The position numbers and the translations under genes were made by a program. From Eubacteriaceae bacterium (lineage in GTDB: Bacteria > Bacillota > Clostridia > Lachnospirales > Lachnospiraceae), in the NCBI GenBank assembly GCA_902362455.1, contig CABIWJ010000004.1, positions 328,349 to 392,348 of the forward strand: a stretch of 64,000 nucleotides of DNA. The letters run 5' to 3'. Within the stretch, counting starts at the first letter, position 1, and the number at the start of each line of letters is the position of its first letter. Below the pieces are notes generated by a model that saw only the letters and a list, made by a program, of their open reading frames with translations, was not told the origin of the DNA and made no database searches. This document shows, in pieces, positions 8,974-16,830 of the stretch.

Positions 8974-10177
8974 GAAAAATTCATCTAATAATATTTCTAG
9001 TAATAATAATTCTAGTAATAATATAGATATTTCTGATACAAATAATTCTAATAAAGCTAATCCTAAAGAAATTAACACTAAAACAGTTAATACCAAAACG
9101 ACTGCTAATACTAAGACAACTACAAGAAATTATCACGACCAGATTAATATAAATAATGACTTAAAACTTCGTGAAATGTTAAAGGAATTACCACGATTCT
9201 GTATGACTTTCTTTAGAGGTATTGAATATACAACATCATCAAGAACACGTATTGCTTATGCATATGATTTAGGTGTATTTTTTAATTACATTAAAGATAC
9301 TAATCCTGCATATGCTGATATTGAAATAAATCATTTTTCAATAGATATATTAAATAAAATAACGGTTGATGATATCGAAGAATATCTGGATTATCTGAAA
9401 GTATATTCTAAAAATAGTTCAGAACATACAAATCGTGAAAAGGGAATTAAGAGAAAATTATCATCTTTAAAATCATTTTATAACTACTTCTTCTGCAATC
9501 AGATTATTGAAGATAATCCAGCAGCTAAGGTCAGAATGCCTAAATTACACGAATCAGAAATTATCAGACTTGATTCTGATGAGGTTGTAAGATTACTTGA
9601 TGAAGTTGAATCAGGAGATAATCTTACTAAATCGCAAAAGAAATATCATGATAAAACCAAACTACGTGATACTGCATTACTTACACTTTTACTTGGAACC
9701 GGTATGCGTGTTTCAGAATGTGTAGGTATAGATATTAATGATGTAGATTTTAAAAATTCAGGTATAAAAGTCAGACGTAAAGGTGGTTACGAAGCAATCG
9801 TATATTTTGGAGATGAGGTAGAAATAGCTTTGCTTAATTATCTTGAATACAGAAATACAATTAAACCTGTTGCTGGACACGAGAATGCACTCTTCTTATC
9901 TTTACAAAATAAAAGAATTAGTGTTCGTTCAGTAGAAAATCTTGTTAAGAAATATTCAGGTTTAATAACAACTTTAAAACATATAACGCCTCATAAACTC
10001 AGGAGTACGTATGGTACAAATCTTTATAAAGAAACTGGAGATATCTACTTAGTTGCCGATGTACTTGGACACAAAGACGTTAATACAACCAGAAAGCACT
10101 ATGCTGCCATAGAGGACCGCAGACGTTATAATGCAAGAAATGAGGTCTCATTACGAAGAAATAAAGAGGAAGAATAA
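8960..10177 (+). CDS. Tyrosine recombinase with Asn/Ser/Thr-rich N-terminal extension
   Basis: About 405 residues. Residues 1-60 are low complexity, dominated by Asn, Ser, Thr and Lys. A SAM-like core-binding domain follows (RTRIAYAYDLGVFFNYI), then the catalytic domain with Arg in LLGTGMRVSECVGI, HKLR in TPHKLRSTYG, LGHKDV and the nucleophile Tyr in HYAAI. This is XerC/XerD-like architecture. No attachment repeats or phage genes flank it, so a chromosomal role is more likely than an integrase. The ATG at 8960 lies inside the ttcA-like gene, with AGGGTGG upstream; an earlier in-frame ATG at 8885 has no site. Confidence 0.88.
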   Translation: MPNSKKNSSNNISSNNNSSNNIDISDTNNSNKANPKEINTKTVNTKTTANTKTTTRNYHDQININNDLKLREMLKELPRFCMTFFRGIEYTTSSRTRIAYAYDLGVFFNYIKDTNPAYADIEINHFSIDILNKITVDDIEEYLDYLKVYSKNSSEHTNREKGIKRKLSSLKSFYNYFFCNQIIEDNPAAKVRMPKLHESEIIRLDSDEVVRLLDEVESGDNLTKSQKKYHDKTKLRDTALLTLLLGTGMRVSECVGIDINDVDFKNSGIKVRRKGGYEAIVYFGDEVEIALLNYLEYRNTIKPVAGHENALFLSLQNKRISVRSVENLVKKYSGLITTLKHITPHKLRSTYGTNLYKETGDIYLVADVLGHKDVNTTRKHYAAIEDRRRYNARNEVSLRRNKEEE

Positions 10178-10246
10178 CCCATAAAATAAATATGTAATGC
10201 AAACAAATATTATATCAGGCATTGATCATTACATAATGAATAGTAT

Positions 10247-10603
10247 TTAATCATTGTAATAATATACAATGATGTAATTACCACTATGAATTGTGTCTGA
10301 ACTCAGACTATTTATTGCTTTAATTTCTTTAATATAAGATTTGGTTGATATACTATCAGATGGCTTATATTCTTCGGCAATTGACCAAAGTGTATCGCCA
10401 TCTTCAATCAATATACTTGAATAACATTTTACTTTGTTGTTCTTTTTATTTTCTTTGGCATTAGTTTTTAATGTAAAGGAAAATACGAGAATTAATATTA
10501 ACATAACCAATACAATGGCTACAGGTATTATGGAATAAATGTTTTTTATACGTATTTTTTTAATGTTCATAGATTTTATTGTTGCTTTATTTGTGTCTCT
10601 CAT
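10247..10603 (-). CDS. YneA-like LysM protein, probable SOS division inhibitor
   Basis: About 118 residues: a basic cytoplasmic N terminus, one membrane segment (YSIIPVAIVLVMLILILVF) and a C-terminal LysM domain beginning ILIEDGDTLWSIAEEY. Size, topology and position divergent to lexA match B. subtilis YneA, which delays division during the SOS response; sequence alone does not prove it. AAAGGTG lies five bases before ATG 10603, so this start is preferred over the in-frame ATG at 10627. Three LexA boxes lie between it and lexA. Confidence 0.75.
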   Translation of the reverse strand: MRDTNKATIKSMNIKKIRIKNIYSIIPVAIVLVMLILILVFSFTLKTNAKENKKNNKVKCYSSILIEDGDTLWSIAEEYKPSDSISTKSYIKEIKAINSLSSDTIHSGNYIIVYYYND

Positions 10604-10718
10604 TGTTATCACCTTTAATCCTTTCACATTTTGGTGTACTTTTTATAGATATTATATATTATTATATTTGTACTTCTCATTTGTTCTGGTTTTATATAAA
10701 TTTAATCCATTACTACAC

Positions 10719-10732
10719 AGAACAAATGTTCT
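10719..10732. promoter_or_regulatory. LexA box 1
   Basis: AGAACAAATGTTCT is a perfect dyad of the Gram-positive LexA type GAAC-N4-GTTC, on the LysM-gene side of the lexA/yneA-like intergenic region. Confidence 0.85.
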
Positions 10733-10757
10733 TACTTATATTCTGTATTATACATAA

Positions 10758-10771
10758 CGAACAAGTGTTTG
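10758..10771. promoter_or_regulatory. LexA box 2
   Basis: CGAACAAGTGTTTG fits the CGAAC-N4-GTTYG LexA consensus of Firmicutes, 26 bp upstream of box 3. Confidence 0.88.
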
Positions 10772-10783
10772 TCAATATTTTTT

Positions 10784-10797
10784 CGAACATTTGTTTG
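10784..10797. promoter_or_regulatory. LexA box 3, overlapping the lexA -35 element
   Basis: CGAACATTTGTTTG fits the LexA consensus, and its last three bases coincide with the -35 hexamer of the lexA promoter, which is expected for autorepression. Confidence 0.9.
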
Positions 10798-10823
10798 ATT
10801 ATTTTTTGATAGTATGTTATAAT
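10795..10823 (+). promoter_or_regulatory. lexA promoter
   Basis: TTGATT (10795-10800), a 17-bp spacer and TATAAT (10818-10823) form a near-ideal sigma-A promoter. Confidence 0.85.
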
Positions 10824-10896
10824 GCTATTATCAACAAGAAACTGGAATTATATTGAAAGGGACATATAATATATATGTTAAAGGTAAATTATTTAT

Positions 10897-11517
10897 ATGG
10901 AATATGGTAAGATAAGTACTAAACAACAGGAAATACTTGATTATATAAAGACTGAGATTATTAACCGTGGTTATCCACCAACTGTAAGGGATATCTGTAA
11001 TGCAGTTAATTTGAAGTCTACTTCTTCTGTTCATTCTCATTTGGCGACGCTTGAGAGAGAGGGATATATTATTAGAGATAAGACTAAGCCAAGAGCTATT
11101 GAGATTGTTGATGATTCATTTAATGCATCCAGATGTGAGATTATTAATGTTCCTATTGTCGGAAGAGTTGCTGCAGGCGAACCAATTCTTGCAATTCAGA
11201 ATATAGAGGATTATTTCCCTATTCCTGCTGAATTTCTTCATAATAAGACTACATTTATGCTAAAGGTTAAGGGCGAAAGTATGATTAATGTTGGTATTTT
11301 AGATGGTGATACTATTATTGTGGAGGAATGTACAAGTGCTGATAATGGAGATATCGTGGTTGCTCTTGTAGATGATTCTGCCACAGTTAAGACATTTTAT
11401 AAAGAGGATGGTCATATTCGTTTACAACCTGAGAATGATACATATGAACCTATTATAGTTGATAACTGTACTATTATAGGTAAATACATAGGATTAGTTC
11501 GTATGATGAGATATTAA
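10897..11517 (+). CDS. lexA: SOS repressor LexA
   Basis: The 206-residue protein has an N-terminal winged helix ([41 protein letters not shown]) and a C-terminal self-cleavage domain. The Ala93-Gly94 cleavage site lies in GRVAAGEP; the catalytic pair is Ser128 (KGESMI) and Lys165 (ATVKTF). It represses SOS genes by binding CGAAC-N4-GTTCG-type sites and autocleaves with RecA filaments. Three such boxes precede it, and two more lie before the radical-SAM repair pair at 51553-51608. AAGG is 12 bases from the ATG, a weak ribosome site. Confidence 0.97.
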   Translation: MEYGKISTKQQEILDYIKTEIINRGYPPTVRDICNAVNLKSTSSVHSHLATLEREGYIIRDKTKPRAIEIVDDSFNASRCEIINVPIVGRVAAGEPILAIQNIEDYFPIPAEFLHNKTTFMLKVKGESMINVGILDGDTIIVEECTSADNGDIVVALVDDSATVKTFYKEDGHIRLQPENDTYEPIIVDNCTIIGKYIGLVRMMRY

Positions 11518-11543
11518 GATAATTAAGTAGTTATTGGATATAA

Positions 11544-11599
11544 AAGGTCCATATATTGTTCAGGATAATGAGTGTTATCCTGAACAATATATGGACCTT
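11544..11599. terminator. Perfect 25-bp hairpin between convergent lexA and rsfS
   Basis: Bases 11544-11568 and 11575-11599 are perfect inverted repeats with the six-base loop TGAGTG. It lies between the convergent lexA (+) and rsfS (-) genes. A T-run of only four bases follows on the minus strand and none directly on the plus strand, so it may act as a terminator or as an RNase III-type barrier. Confidence 0.75.
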
Positions 11600-11673
11600 A
11601 AAAAATCTTTATATTTATTATTTTTGTTGTAGCTTTGTGTTTTAATTGATACTAATAATTATTGTTTATATAA

Positions 11674-12021
11674 TTAAAGTGAGTCTACATCAACAACATT
11701 TCCGTCCTGCCATAATCTTTCTAAATCATAGAATAATCTGTCTTCTTGATTGAATACATGTACAATTATATCACTATAATCTAATAATATCCAATTAGCT
11801 GAAGAGTATCCTTCAACATGATTTGTGTAAACTTTATCATTGGCAAGCTCTTCTTCTACTGAATCGACCATAGCCTGTACCTGGCTTTTGTTAGAACCTC
11901 CGGCAATAACGAGGTAATCTGCAAGTACAGAGATATCTTTTATGTCGATGATTTTTATATCAATAGCTTTTTTATCATCTAATGCATTATAAATTGTTTT
12001 TAATTTTTCAGTTATTGTCAT
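11674..12021 (-). CDS. rsfS: Ribosomal silencing factor RsfS
   Basis: The 115-residue protein carries RsfS/Iojap landmarks: AIDIKIIDIKDISVLADYLVIAGGSNKSQVQAM, HVEGYSSANWILLDYSDIIVHVF and EDRLFYDLERLW. It binds L14 on the large subunit and blocks subunit joining when nutrients fall. It is last in the nadD-yqeK-rsfS run, 17 bp after yqeK, with AAAGGAG upstream of the ATG. Confidence 0.96.
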   Translation of the reverse strand: MTITEKLKTIYNALDDKKAIDIKIIDIKDISVLADYLVIAGGSNKSQVQAMVDSVEEELANDKVYTNHVEGYSSANWILLDYSDIIVHVFNQEDRLFYDLERLWQDGNVVDVDSL

Positions 12022-12038
12022 AATTAAGGCTACTCCTT

Positions 12039-12620
12039 TTATTCATCTTTATTCAATTTCTTATAATATTCATAGGCTTTCTGAGTCTGATTATCTATAG
12101 GGCTATTTGTTTCCTTGAGATATTCAAGAGTATCACGAATAATTAGATATACAGCCCTGTCGATATCTTCGAATGCAGTTTTTCGTATTTCCTTAAGGTT
12201 GGGAGCCTTATCTCTGTTAGGTTCAATATAATCTGCAACAAATATAATCTTTTCAAGCATTGTCATCTCCTGACCGCCTGTAGTATGTTTAAGGATTGCA
12301 TTAATAATCTCTTTATCCTGTATACCGTATTTGTCCATTGCTATAAATGCACCTAATTTAGCATGTAATAACGATGGTTTTGCTTTCTCAGCTTCATTTA
12401 TGCTTATATTGTGTTCAATACATTTTTTTAACTTTTTATCATCTGTAATACATTTGGCACAATCATGCAAAAGTCCAGCAATTTCTGCTTTCTCTAGATC
12501 TACGTCATATTTCATTGCAAGGCAGATTGATGTATATGATACTCCGATAGTATGTTCATATCGTTCCTTATCTAATGAATTTTTTAAATCTTTCGTAATG
12601 TTTTTGAAATTTTTATTCAT
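12039..12620 (-). CDS. yqeK: YqeK-type HD-domain dinucleoside tetraphosphate hydrolase
   Basis: The 193-residue HD protein has HTIGVSYTSICLAMKY, the HD motif in GLLHDCAK and the later metal ligands in LLHAKLGA and LKHTTGG, then KIIFVADYIEPNR. YqeK proteins symmetrically cleave Ap4A to two ADP. The position between nadD and rsfS is the conserved Firmicutes order. AGGAAGG precedes the ATG. Confidence 0.94.
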   Translation of the reverse strand: MNKNFKNITKDLKNSLDKERYEHTIGVSYTSICLAMKYDVDLEKAEIAGLLHDCAKCITDDKKLKKCIEHNISINEAEKAKPSLLHAKLGAFIAMDKYGIQDKEIINAILKHTTGGQEMTMLEKIIFVADYIEPNRDKAPNLKEIRKTAFEDIDRAVYLIIRDTLEYLKETNSPIDNQTQKAYEYYKKLNKDE

Positions 12621-12669
12621 CTGGTAATTCCTTCCTGAAATAAAATTGTCTCTTCAATGTCTTGATTTT

Positions 12670-13287
12670 TTATACATTTTTATACAATCTATTGTCAATT
12701 ATATACCTTTCAACCTTATCGTCAACAAGATATTTTATTGACTTATTTTTATATACTAAATTCCTTATATCACTTGAAGAAATACCAATAACCGGTGATT
12801 TTACAAATTCAATTCTTGCCATATATTTTGCTTGTAATTTAGCTATATGTTCCTTGATTTGCATATATTGATAATCTCTGTCAGCTACTAATACTGTACA
12901 GTATCTAAAAATCTCATCAGGATTATGCCAGCTTTCGATAGCAAGAAGTGAATCAGCACCCATTATAAAGAATAGGTTATCGTTTGTATGTTCTCTTAAC
13001 AGTTTCAATGTATCTGATGTATAGATGATTCCTGTACGCTTCATTTCAAAATCAGAAAAAACAAATCTGTCATTTGATTTTATGGCTAATTCTACCATGT
13101 TTTTTCTGTGAAAATTACTTGTAATATTATTAATATCCTTATGAGGCGGATTGCCTGAGGGCATAAACAGAATCTTATCAAGATTTAATTCATTTAATGC
13201 AGCCTGTGCAATAATTGTATGTCCTATATGAATAGGATCAAGTGTTCCACCAAGGATACCAATATTTGATATGCTATGAGTATTCAT
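12670..13287 (-). CDS. nadD: Nicotinate-nucleotide adenylyltransferase
   Basis: The 205-residue protein shows NadD motifs: IGILGGTLDPIHIGHTIIAQ (nucleotidyltransferase HIGH-like), PSGNPPHK, and the C-terminal ISSSDIRN. It adenylates nicotinate mononucleotide in NAD synthesis. It lies nine bp after yhbY and 49 bp before yqeK, in the usual order. The GGTLDP form replaces the more common GGTFDP, a mild change. Confidence 0.96.
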   Translation of the reverse strand: MNTHSISNIGILGGTLDPIHIGHTIIAQAALNELNLDKILFMPSGNPPHKDINNITSNFHRKNMVELAIKSNDRFVFSDFEMKRTGIIYTSDTLKLLREHTNDNLFFIMGADSLLAIESWHNPDEIFRYCTVLVADRDYQYMQIKEHIAKLQAKYMARIEFVKSPVIGISSSDIRNLVYKNKSIKYLVDDKVERYIIDNRLYKNV

Positions 13288-13296
13288 ATATTATAA

Positions 13297-13584
13297 TCAC
13301 TTCAATTCTATTTTGGGATTGGTTTTAGATGGTCTGTAAAGTACAATTTTCTTACCAATAACCTGAACGACTTCAGAATGTGTTCTTTCGGCAATGATAT
13401 TTGCAACATTCATAGGTGTATCCATACAATTTTTTAAAACATTAATTTTTATTAATTCTCTTGCTTCAAGTGCTTCATCTATTCCGGCTGTTAATTCAGG
13501 AGTTACGATTGATTTGCCTACCTGATAAATTGGCTGGATAGTGCTTGCAAGACTTCTTAAATAAGCTCTTTGTCTACTTGTCAA
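13297..13584 (-). CDS. yhbY: YhbY family RNA-binding protein (CRM domain)
   Basis: The 95-residue single-CRM-domain protein has RAYLRSLASTIQPIYQVGKSIVTPEL, LINV-type strands ending ELIKINVLKNC and the C-terminal VQVIGKKIVLYRPS. YhbY binds pre-50S particles during ribosome assembly. It begins the yhbY-nadD-yqeK-rsfS group, and AGGAAG precedes the ATG. Confidence 0.94.
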   Translation of the reverse strand: MTSRQRAYLRSLASTIQPIYQVGKSIVTPELTAGIDEALEARELIKINVLKNCMDTPMNVANIIAERTHSEVVQVIGKKIVLYRPSKTNPKIELK

Positions 13585-13632
13585 AATACTTCCTCCATTC
13601 TATTTTTAGATATTTTGCGTTCTATATAGAAC

Positions 13633-13665
13633 TTTAGTTTACATAATTAATTTATGTAAACTAAA
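13633..13665. promoter_or_regulatory. 14-bp perfect palindrome upstream of yhbY
   Basis: TTTAGTTTACATAA and its exact complement flank a five-base centre. No T-run follows, so an operator dyad for the yhbY-nadD operon is possible. Its regulator is unknown. Confidence 0.5.
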
Positions 13666-13693
13666 AGATATTTCTGTAATTTTTTTCGATTAT

Positions 13694-13745
13694 GGTGTCA
13701 AAAGGATGTTTTACACCAATAACCACCACAAGGACTTTTGATACC
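13694..13745 (-). terminator. Hairpin downstream of obgE
   Basis: GGTGTCAAAAG at 13694-13704 pairs with CTTTTGATACC at 13735-13745 with one G-T pair. On the minus strand it follows obgE by about 65 bp. Its loop word AACCACCA recurs in the hairpin at 60188-60232, suggesting a shared hairpin type. Confidence 0.5.
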
Positions 13746-13808
13746 TTATCTTTATAATAAATATAATAAATCTAATAAATCTATATATTTATTATTGTAA
13801 AATTCTAC

Positions 13809-15095
13809 TTACTTGTAATATTCAAATTCGTGACCATAAATCTTAACAGTATCACCTTCCTGGATACCGAGATTTTCTAATTCTTCTAAGATACCATTGT
13901 CTTTCATAAATTTCTGGAAGAAAATGAATCCCTTTTCAGCTTCAAGATTAGTATATCCTAACATTTTCTCAATTCTTGGTCCTTCTATTGAATAAAGACC
14001 ATCTTCTACTTTTTCTACTGTATATGGGTCATCAGGATTGTCACTAAATTGTCCAGGAAAATATTCCTGTTCAAATACAACGGGTGTACTATCCATCTGT
14101 TCAAGCATATCATTTACAGCATATAAAAGCTCTTTAAGACCTTTACCACTCACAGCGGATATACCAAATACTTTAATACCTTTTGGCTCAAATTCAGCCT
14201 TTAATTTATCGACAATGCTTTCGTCACCATCATAAATTGCATCTATTTTATTAGCGGCTATTACCTGCGGACGATTCATTAAGTCAGGATTATATGCTTT
14301 TAATTCAGCATTTATCTTATTAATATCGTCAATAGGATCTCTTCCCTCGGTTGATGCTGCATCAACCATATGAATAAGAACTTTGGTTCTTTCAATGTGT
14401 TTTAGAAATTCGTGACCAAGACCAATGCCTTCTGAAGCACCCTCAATAAGTCCCGGAATATCGGCAATTACAAAGCCTTTATTACCATCTAAATCAACTA
14501 CACCAAGGTTAGGATTAAGGGTTGTAAAATGATAATTTGCAATTTTAGGTCTGGCATTAGTTACTCTTGATAATAATGTTGATTTGCCTACGTTTGGATA
14601 TCCTACAAGACCTACATCAGCTATAACTTTTAACTCAAGGCGTACATATAACTCCATTGATTTCTGTCCCGGCTGCGCATATTTTGGAACCTGCATTGTA
14701 GCTGTTGCATAGTGCTGGTTACCCTTACCACCTCTTCCGCCTTTCAGAACTATAACTTTCTTATCAGCATCAGACATATCGGCAATAACTTTTCCTGACT
14801 CATCATCTTTTATAATTGTGCCGAGGGGAACCTTGATGATAAGGTCCTGTCCATCTTTACCATGCTGATTTCTTTTGCCACCCTCTTCGCCAGATTGTGC
14901 TACATATTTTCTAATATGTCTAAAATCAGTAAGAGTATTTAAGCCTTCATCTACAATAAATATAATATCGCCACCGCGGCCACCATCGCCGCCATCAGGA
15001 CCGCCATTTGGGACATATAATTCTCGTCTGAAGCTTACATGACCGTCTCCGCCTTTTCCTGATTTTATAAATATTTTCGCACTATCTGCAAACAT
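13809..15095 (-). CDS. obgE: Obg family GTPase, ribosome assembly
   Basis: The 428-residue protein has all three Obg parts: the glycine-rich OBG fold (FIKSGKGGDGHVSFRRE, GGDGGRGGDI), a G domain with GYPNVGKSTLL, DIPGLIEGAS and NKID, and the C-terminal OCT domain. It is a 50S assembly and stress GTPase. It follows the rplU-prp-rpmA operon; a Rho-independent hairpin between rpmA and obgE probably lowers its transcription relative to the ribosomal proteins. Confidence 0.97.
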   Translation of the reverse strand: MFADSAKIFIKSGKGGDGHVSFRRELYVPNGGPDGGDGGRGGDIIFIVDEGLNTLTDFRHIRKYVAQSGEEGGKRNQHGKDGQDLIIKVPLGTIIKDDESGKVIADMSDADKKVIVLKGGRGGKGNQHYATATMQVPKYAQPGQKSMELYVRLELKVIADVGLVGYPNVGKSTLLSRVTNARPKIANYHFTTLNPNLGVVDLDGNKGFVIADIPGLIEGASEGIGLGHEFLKHIERTKVLIHMVDAASTEGRDPIDDINKINAELKAYNPDLMNRPQVIAANKIDAIYDGDESIVDKLKAEFEPKGIKVFGISAVSGKGLKELLYAVNDMLEQMDSTPVVFEQEYFPGQFSDNPDDPYTVEKVEDGLYSIEGPRIEKMLGYTNLEAEKGFIFFQKFMKDNGILEELENLGIQEGDTVKIYGHEFEYYK

Positions 15096-15116
15096 GTTTT
15101 CACCATGCCTTTCTAA

Positions 15117-15151
15117 ATAAAAAAGGCTTCAAACCATAGGATTTGAAGCCT
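15117..15151 (-). terminator. Terminator between rpmA and obgE
   Basis: On the minus strand AGGCTTCAAA pairs with TTTGAAGCCT and runs directly into TTTTTTAT. It is a canonical intrinsic terminator, probably leaky because obgE follows on the same strand. Confidence 0.9.
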
Positions 15152-15158
15152 AAAATAA

Positions 15159-15443
15159 TTATTCTGCTACTGGAACGATAGAAACCTGTTTCTTATCTCT
15201 ACCTTTTCTTTCAAATCTAACAACACCATCAACTAAAGCGTATAATGTGTCATCTCCACCACGTCCAACATTCACACCTGGGTGAATCTTTGTTCCACGC
15301 TGTCTGTAAAGAATATTACCAGCTTTAACAAACTGTCCGTCTGCTCTTTTTGCACCTAATCTCTTAGATTCTGAATCTCTACCGTTTTTTGTAGATCCAA
15401 CACCCTTTTTATGAGCAAAAAACTGAAGGTTCATTTTTAACAT
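15159..15443 (-). CDS. rpmA: 50S ribosomal protein L27
   Basis: The 94-residue protein contains [29 protein letters not shown] and [23 protein letters not shown], diagnostic for L27. The N-terminal extension MLKMNLQFF before AHKKG is the Firmicutes form that must be cleaved by the protease Prp to expose the end reaching into the peptidyl-transferase centre. The prp gene lies directly upstream. Confidence 0.98.
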   Translation of the reverse strand: MLKMNLQFFAHKKGVGSTKNGRDSESKRLGAKRADGQFVKAGNILYRQRGTKIHPGVNVGRGGDDTLYALVDGVVRFERKGRDKKQVSIVPVAE

Positions 15444-15446
15444 AGT

Positions 15447-15773
15447 TTACACCTCCTTGAAAACTATTTTGATGTATTTTTCGTTGTCTTTTTGAATATC
15501 TTTGACACCACGTACCAAAGATTTCATTAAAATTTTCGACTCATTACTCAATTCTTCTGTTAGACGAAACATCAAATATCCTGATTCTTCATCAGAATTG
15601 CATTCAAATGCATCATCTGTAAATTCTTCAATAGAATTAATTGTATTAATAGATAAAACAGATGCTGCAGCACAAACAATGTCTCTGCCATATTCATCAG
15701 CTTCTGCGTGTCCATCAAATTCAAATCCTACAAATTGATCAGAGGAGTCTTTATAAATTGTTACATTAATCAT
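15447..15773 (-). CDS. prp: Ribosomal-processing cysteine protease Prp
   Basis: The 108-residue protein has the Prp catalytic pair: His in FEFDGHAEADEYG and Cys in DIVCAAASVLSINTINSI. Prp removes the N-terminal extension of L27. It sits between rplU and rpmA, three bp before the rpmA start, as in other Firmicutes. Confidence 0.96.
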   Translation of the reverse strand: MINVTIYKDSSDQFVGFEFDGHAEADEYGRDIVCAAASVLSINTINSIEEFTDDAFECNSDEESGYLMFRLTEELSNESKILMKSLVRGVKDIQKDNEKYIKIVFKEV

Positions 15774-15784
15774 AAGACTACCAA

Positions 15785-16093
15785 TTAAGCATTGATTTTG
15801 TCAATCTTAACTTCAGTATATGCCTGTCTGTGACCATTCTTCTTATGATATCCAGTCTTTCTCTTGTACTTGTAAACGATAACCTTTTTAGCTTTACCGT
15901 TGCCTACAACTGTTGCTTCAACACTTGCATTAGCTACTGTAGGATTACCTACTTTAACATCAGCATCACTAACAAGAAGAACCTGATCAAATGTAACTTT
16001 TTCATCAGCTTCAACACCAAGTTTTTCAACTCTGATTACATCGCCTTCTGAAACTTTGTACTGTTTACCACCTGTTGCTATAATTGCGTACAT
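15785..16093 (-). CDS. rplU: 50S ribosomal protein L21
   Basis: The 102-residue protein matches L21: [41 protein letters not shown] and the basic C-terminal [23 protein letters not shown]. It is first in the rplU-prp-rpmA operon, with AGGAGGTG upstream and a structured leader. Confidence 0.98.
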   Translation of the reverse strand: MYAIIATGGKQYKVSEGDVIRVEKLGVEADEKVTFDQVLLVSDADVKVGNPTVANASVEATVVGNGKAKKVIVYKYKRKTGYHKKNGHRQAYTEVKIDKINA

Positions 16094-16180
16094 ATGGCAC
16101 CTCCTATTTCAATTACTCGCCAACTTCGGTGTTAGTAAATAAATACTATACTTATAACCTCATTGTGCGGCACACTAGAG
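16094..16180 (-). ncRNA. L21 leader RNA (autoregulatory 5' UTR)
   Basis: The rplU 5' UTR on the minus strand contains TGTGCCGCACA followed by an AT-rich stretch and ACACCGAAGTTGGCGAG just before the ribosome site. This is the arrangement of the Firmicutes L21 leader, in which excess L21 is thought to repress its operon. The call rests on recognised sequence and position, not on a covariance search. Confidence 0.72.
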
Positions 16181-16209
16181 TAGTTTAACATAATCGGATA
16201 TACTTGTCA
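16181..16209 (-). promoter_or_regulatory. rplU operon promoter
   Basis: On the minus strand TTGACA (16204-16209), a 17-bp spacer and TAAACT (16181-16186) sit directly upstream of the leader RNA. Confidence 0.82.
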
Positions 16210-16289
16210 ATGCATAATTTCTAAAATTTACATATGCAATTTAATATAATCTTATCATATAATAAAGTAAAAATATACCGGAGAATTAT

Positions 16290-16658
16290 ATGAGCAATAA
16301 TAATCTTCCACTTTATTACGAGAAATATCCTGTAATTAATTTAGCACGCAGTAATTATGCTAATAATATGGATTTGGAATATCTTAATACATTATTTCCT
16401 AATGAAATTGCCGAATTAAAATATATAATCGAACAGGAATGTGATAAATTAGATTACAACGGAAGTATGATATATGATGAATGTCCTGATAAGATTATGT
16501 TTATGAAAAAATGCAGTGACATTTGTTCAATAGCCTGCTGCAACTGTAAATATGCTAAAAAATGTACAGATACAAGATGGCTTAGGGATATTGTAAATGT
16601 TCTTTTTACAAATGAAGTATATAAAAGACGTTGCAATCGCAGAAACTATTTTTATTAA
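16290..16658 (+). CDS. Small Cys-rich protein of unknown function
   Basis: A 122-residue soluble protein not assigned to a named family. The N-terminal part is Asn/Tyr-rich with LEYLNTLFPNEIAELKYIIEQECDKLDYNGSMIYDE-type helices. The central part has seven cysteines between about residues 75 and 92 (CSDICSIACCNCKYAKKC), suggesting a metal or cluster site. The end is basic with NEVYKRRCNRR. GGAG lies before the ATG. It is divergent from the rplU operon. Similar short proteins seem common in Lachnospiraceae, but I know no function. Confidence 0.7.
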   Translation: MSNNNLPLYYEKYPVINLARSNYANNMDLEYLNTLFPNEIAELKYIIEQECDKLDYNGSMIYDECPDKIMFMKKCSDICSIACCNCKYAKKCTDTRWLRDIVNVLFTNEVYKRRCNRRNYFY

Positions 16659-16720
16659 TATTATTAAAGAAAATAGAAAAAAGATTTAAATCCAGATGAT
16701 ATGTTCTATAGAAAAATAGA

Positions 16721-16760
16721 AACTTTCCGGTATAGGATAATTCACTAAACCGGAAAGCTT
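16721..16760. terminator. Hairpin between convergent genes
   Basis: CTTTCCGGT (16723-16731) pairs with ACCGGAAAG (16749-16757) between the Cys-rich gene (+) and clpB (-). There is no long T-run, so termination is inferred from position. Confidence 0.6.
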
Positions 16761-16830
16761 ACATATTTTAATGTTTAATACTTAACTTTGAAATTATACA
16801 TCCGGAAAGATAAAATTAACTATTCAATCC

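Noticed and set aside
8960..10177. Tyrosine recombinase as integrase of a mobile element
   Set aside because: No attachment-site repeats, excisionase, phage or conjugation genes nearby; housekeeping genes on both sides and overlap with a tRNA-modification gene.
10874..10909. An 11-codon frame overlapping the lexA start as a leader peptide
   Set aside because: Weak ribosome site and AT-rich composition; such a frame is expected by chance.
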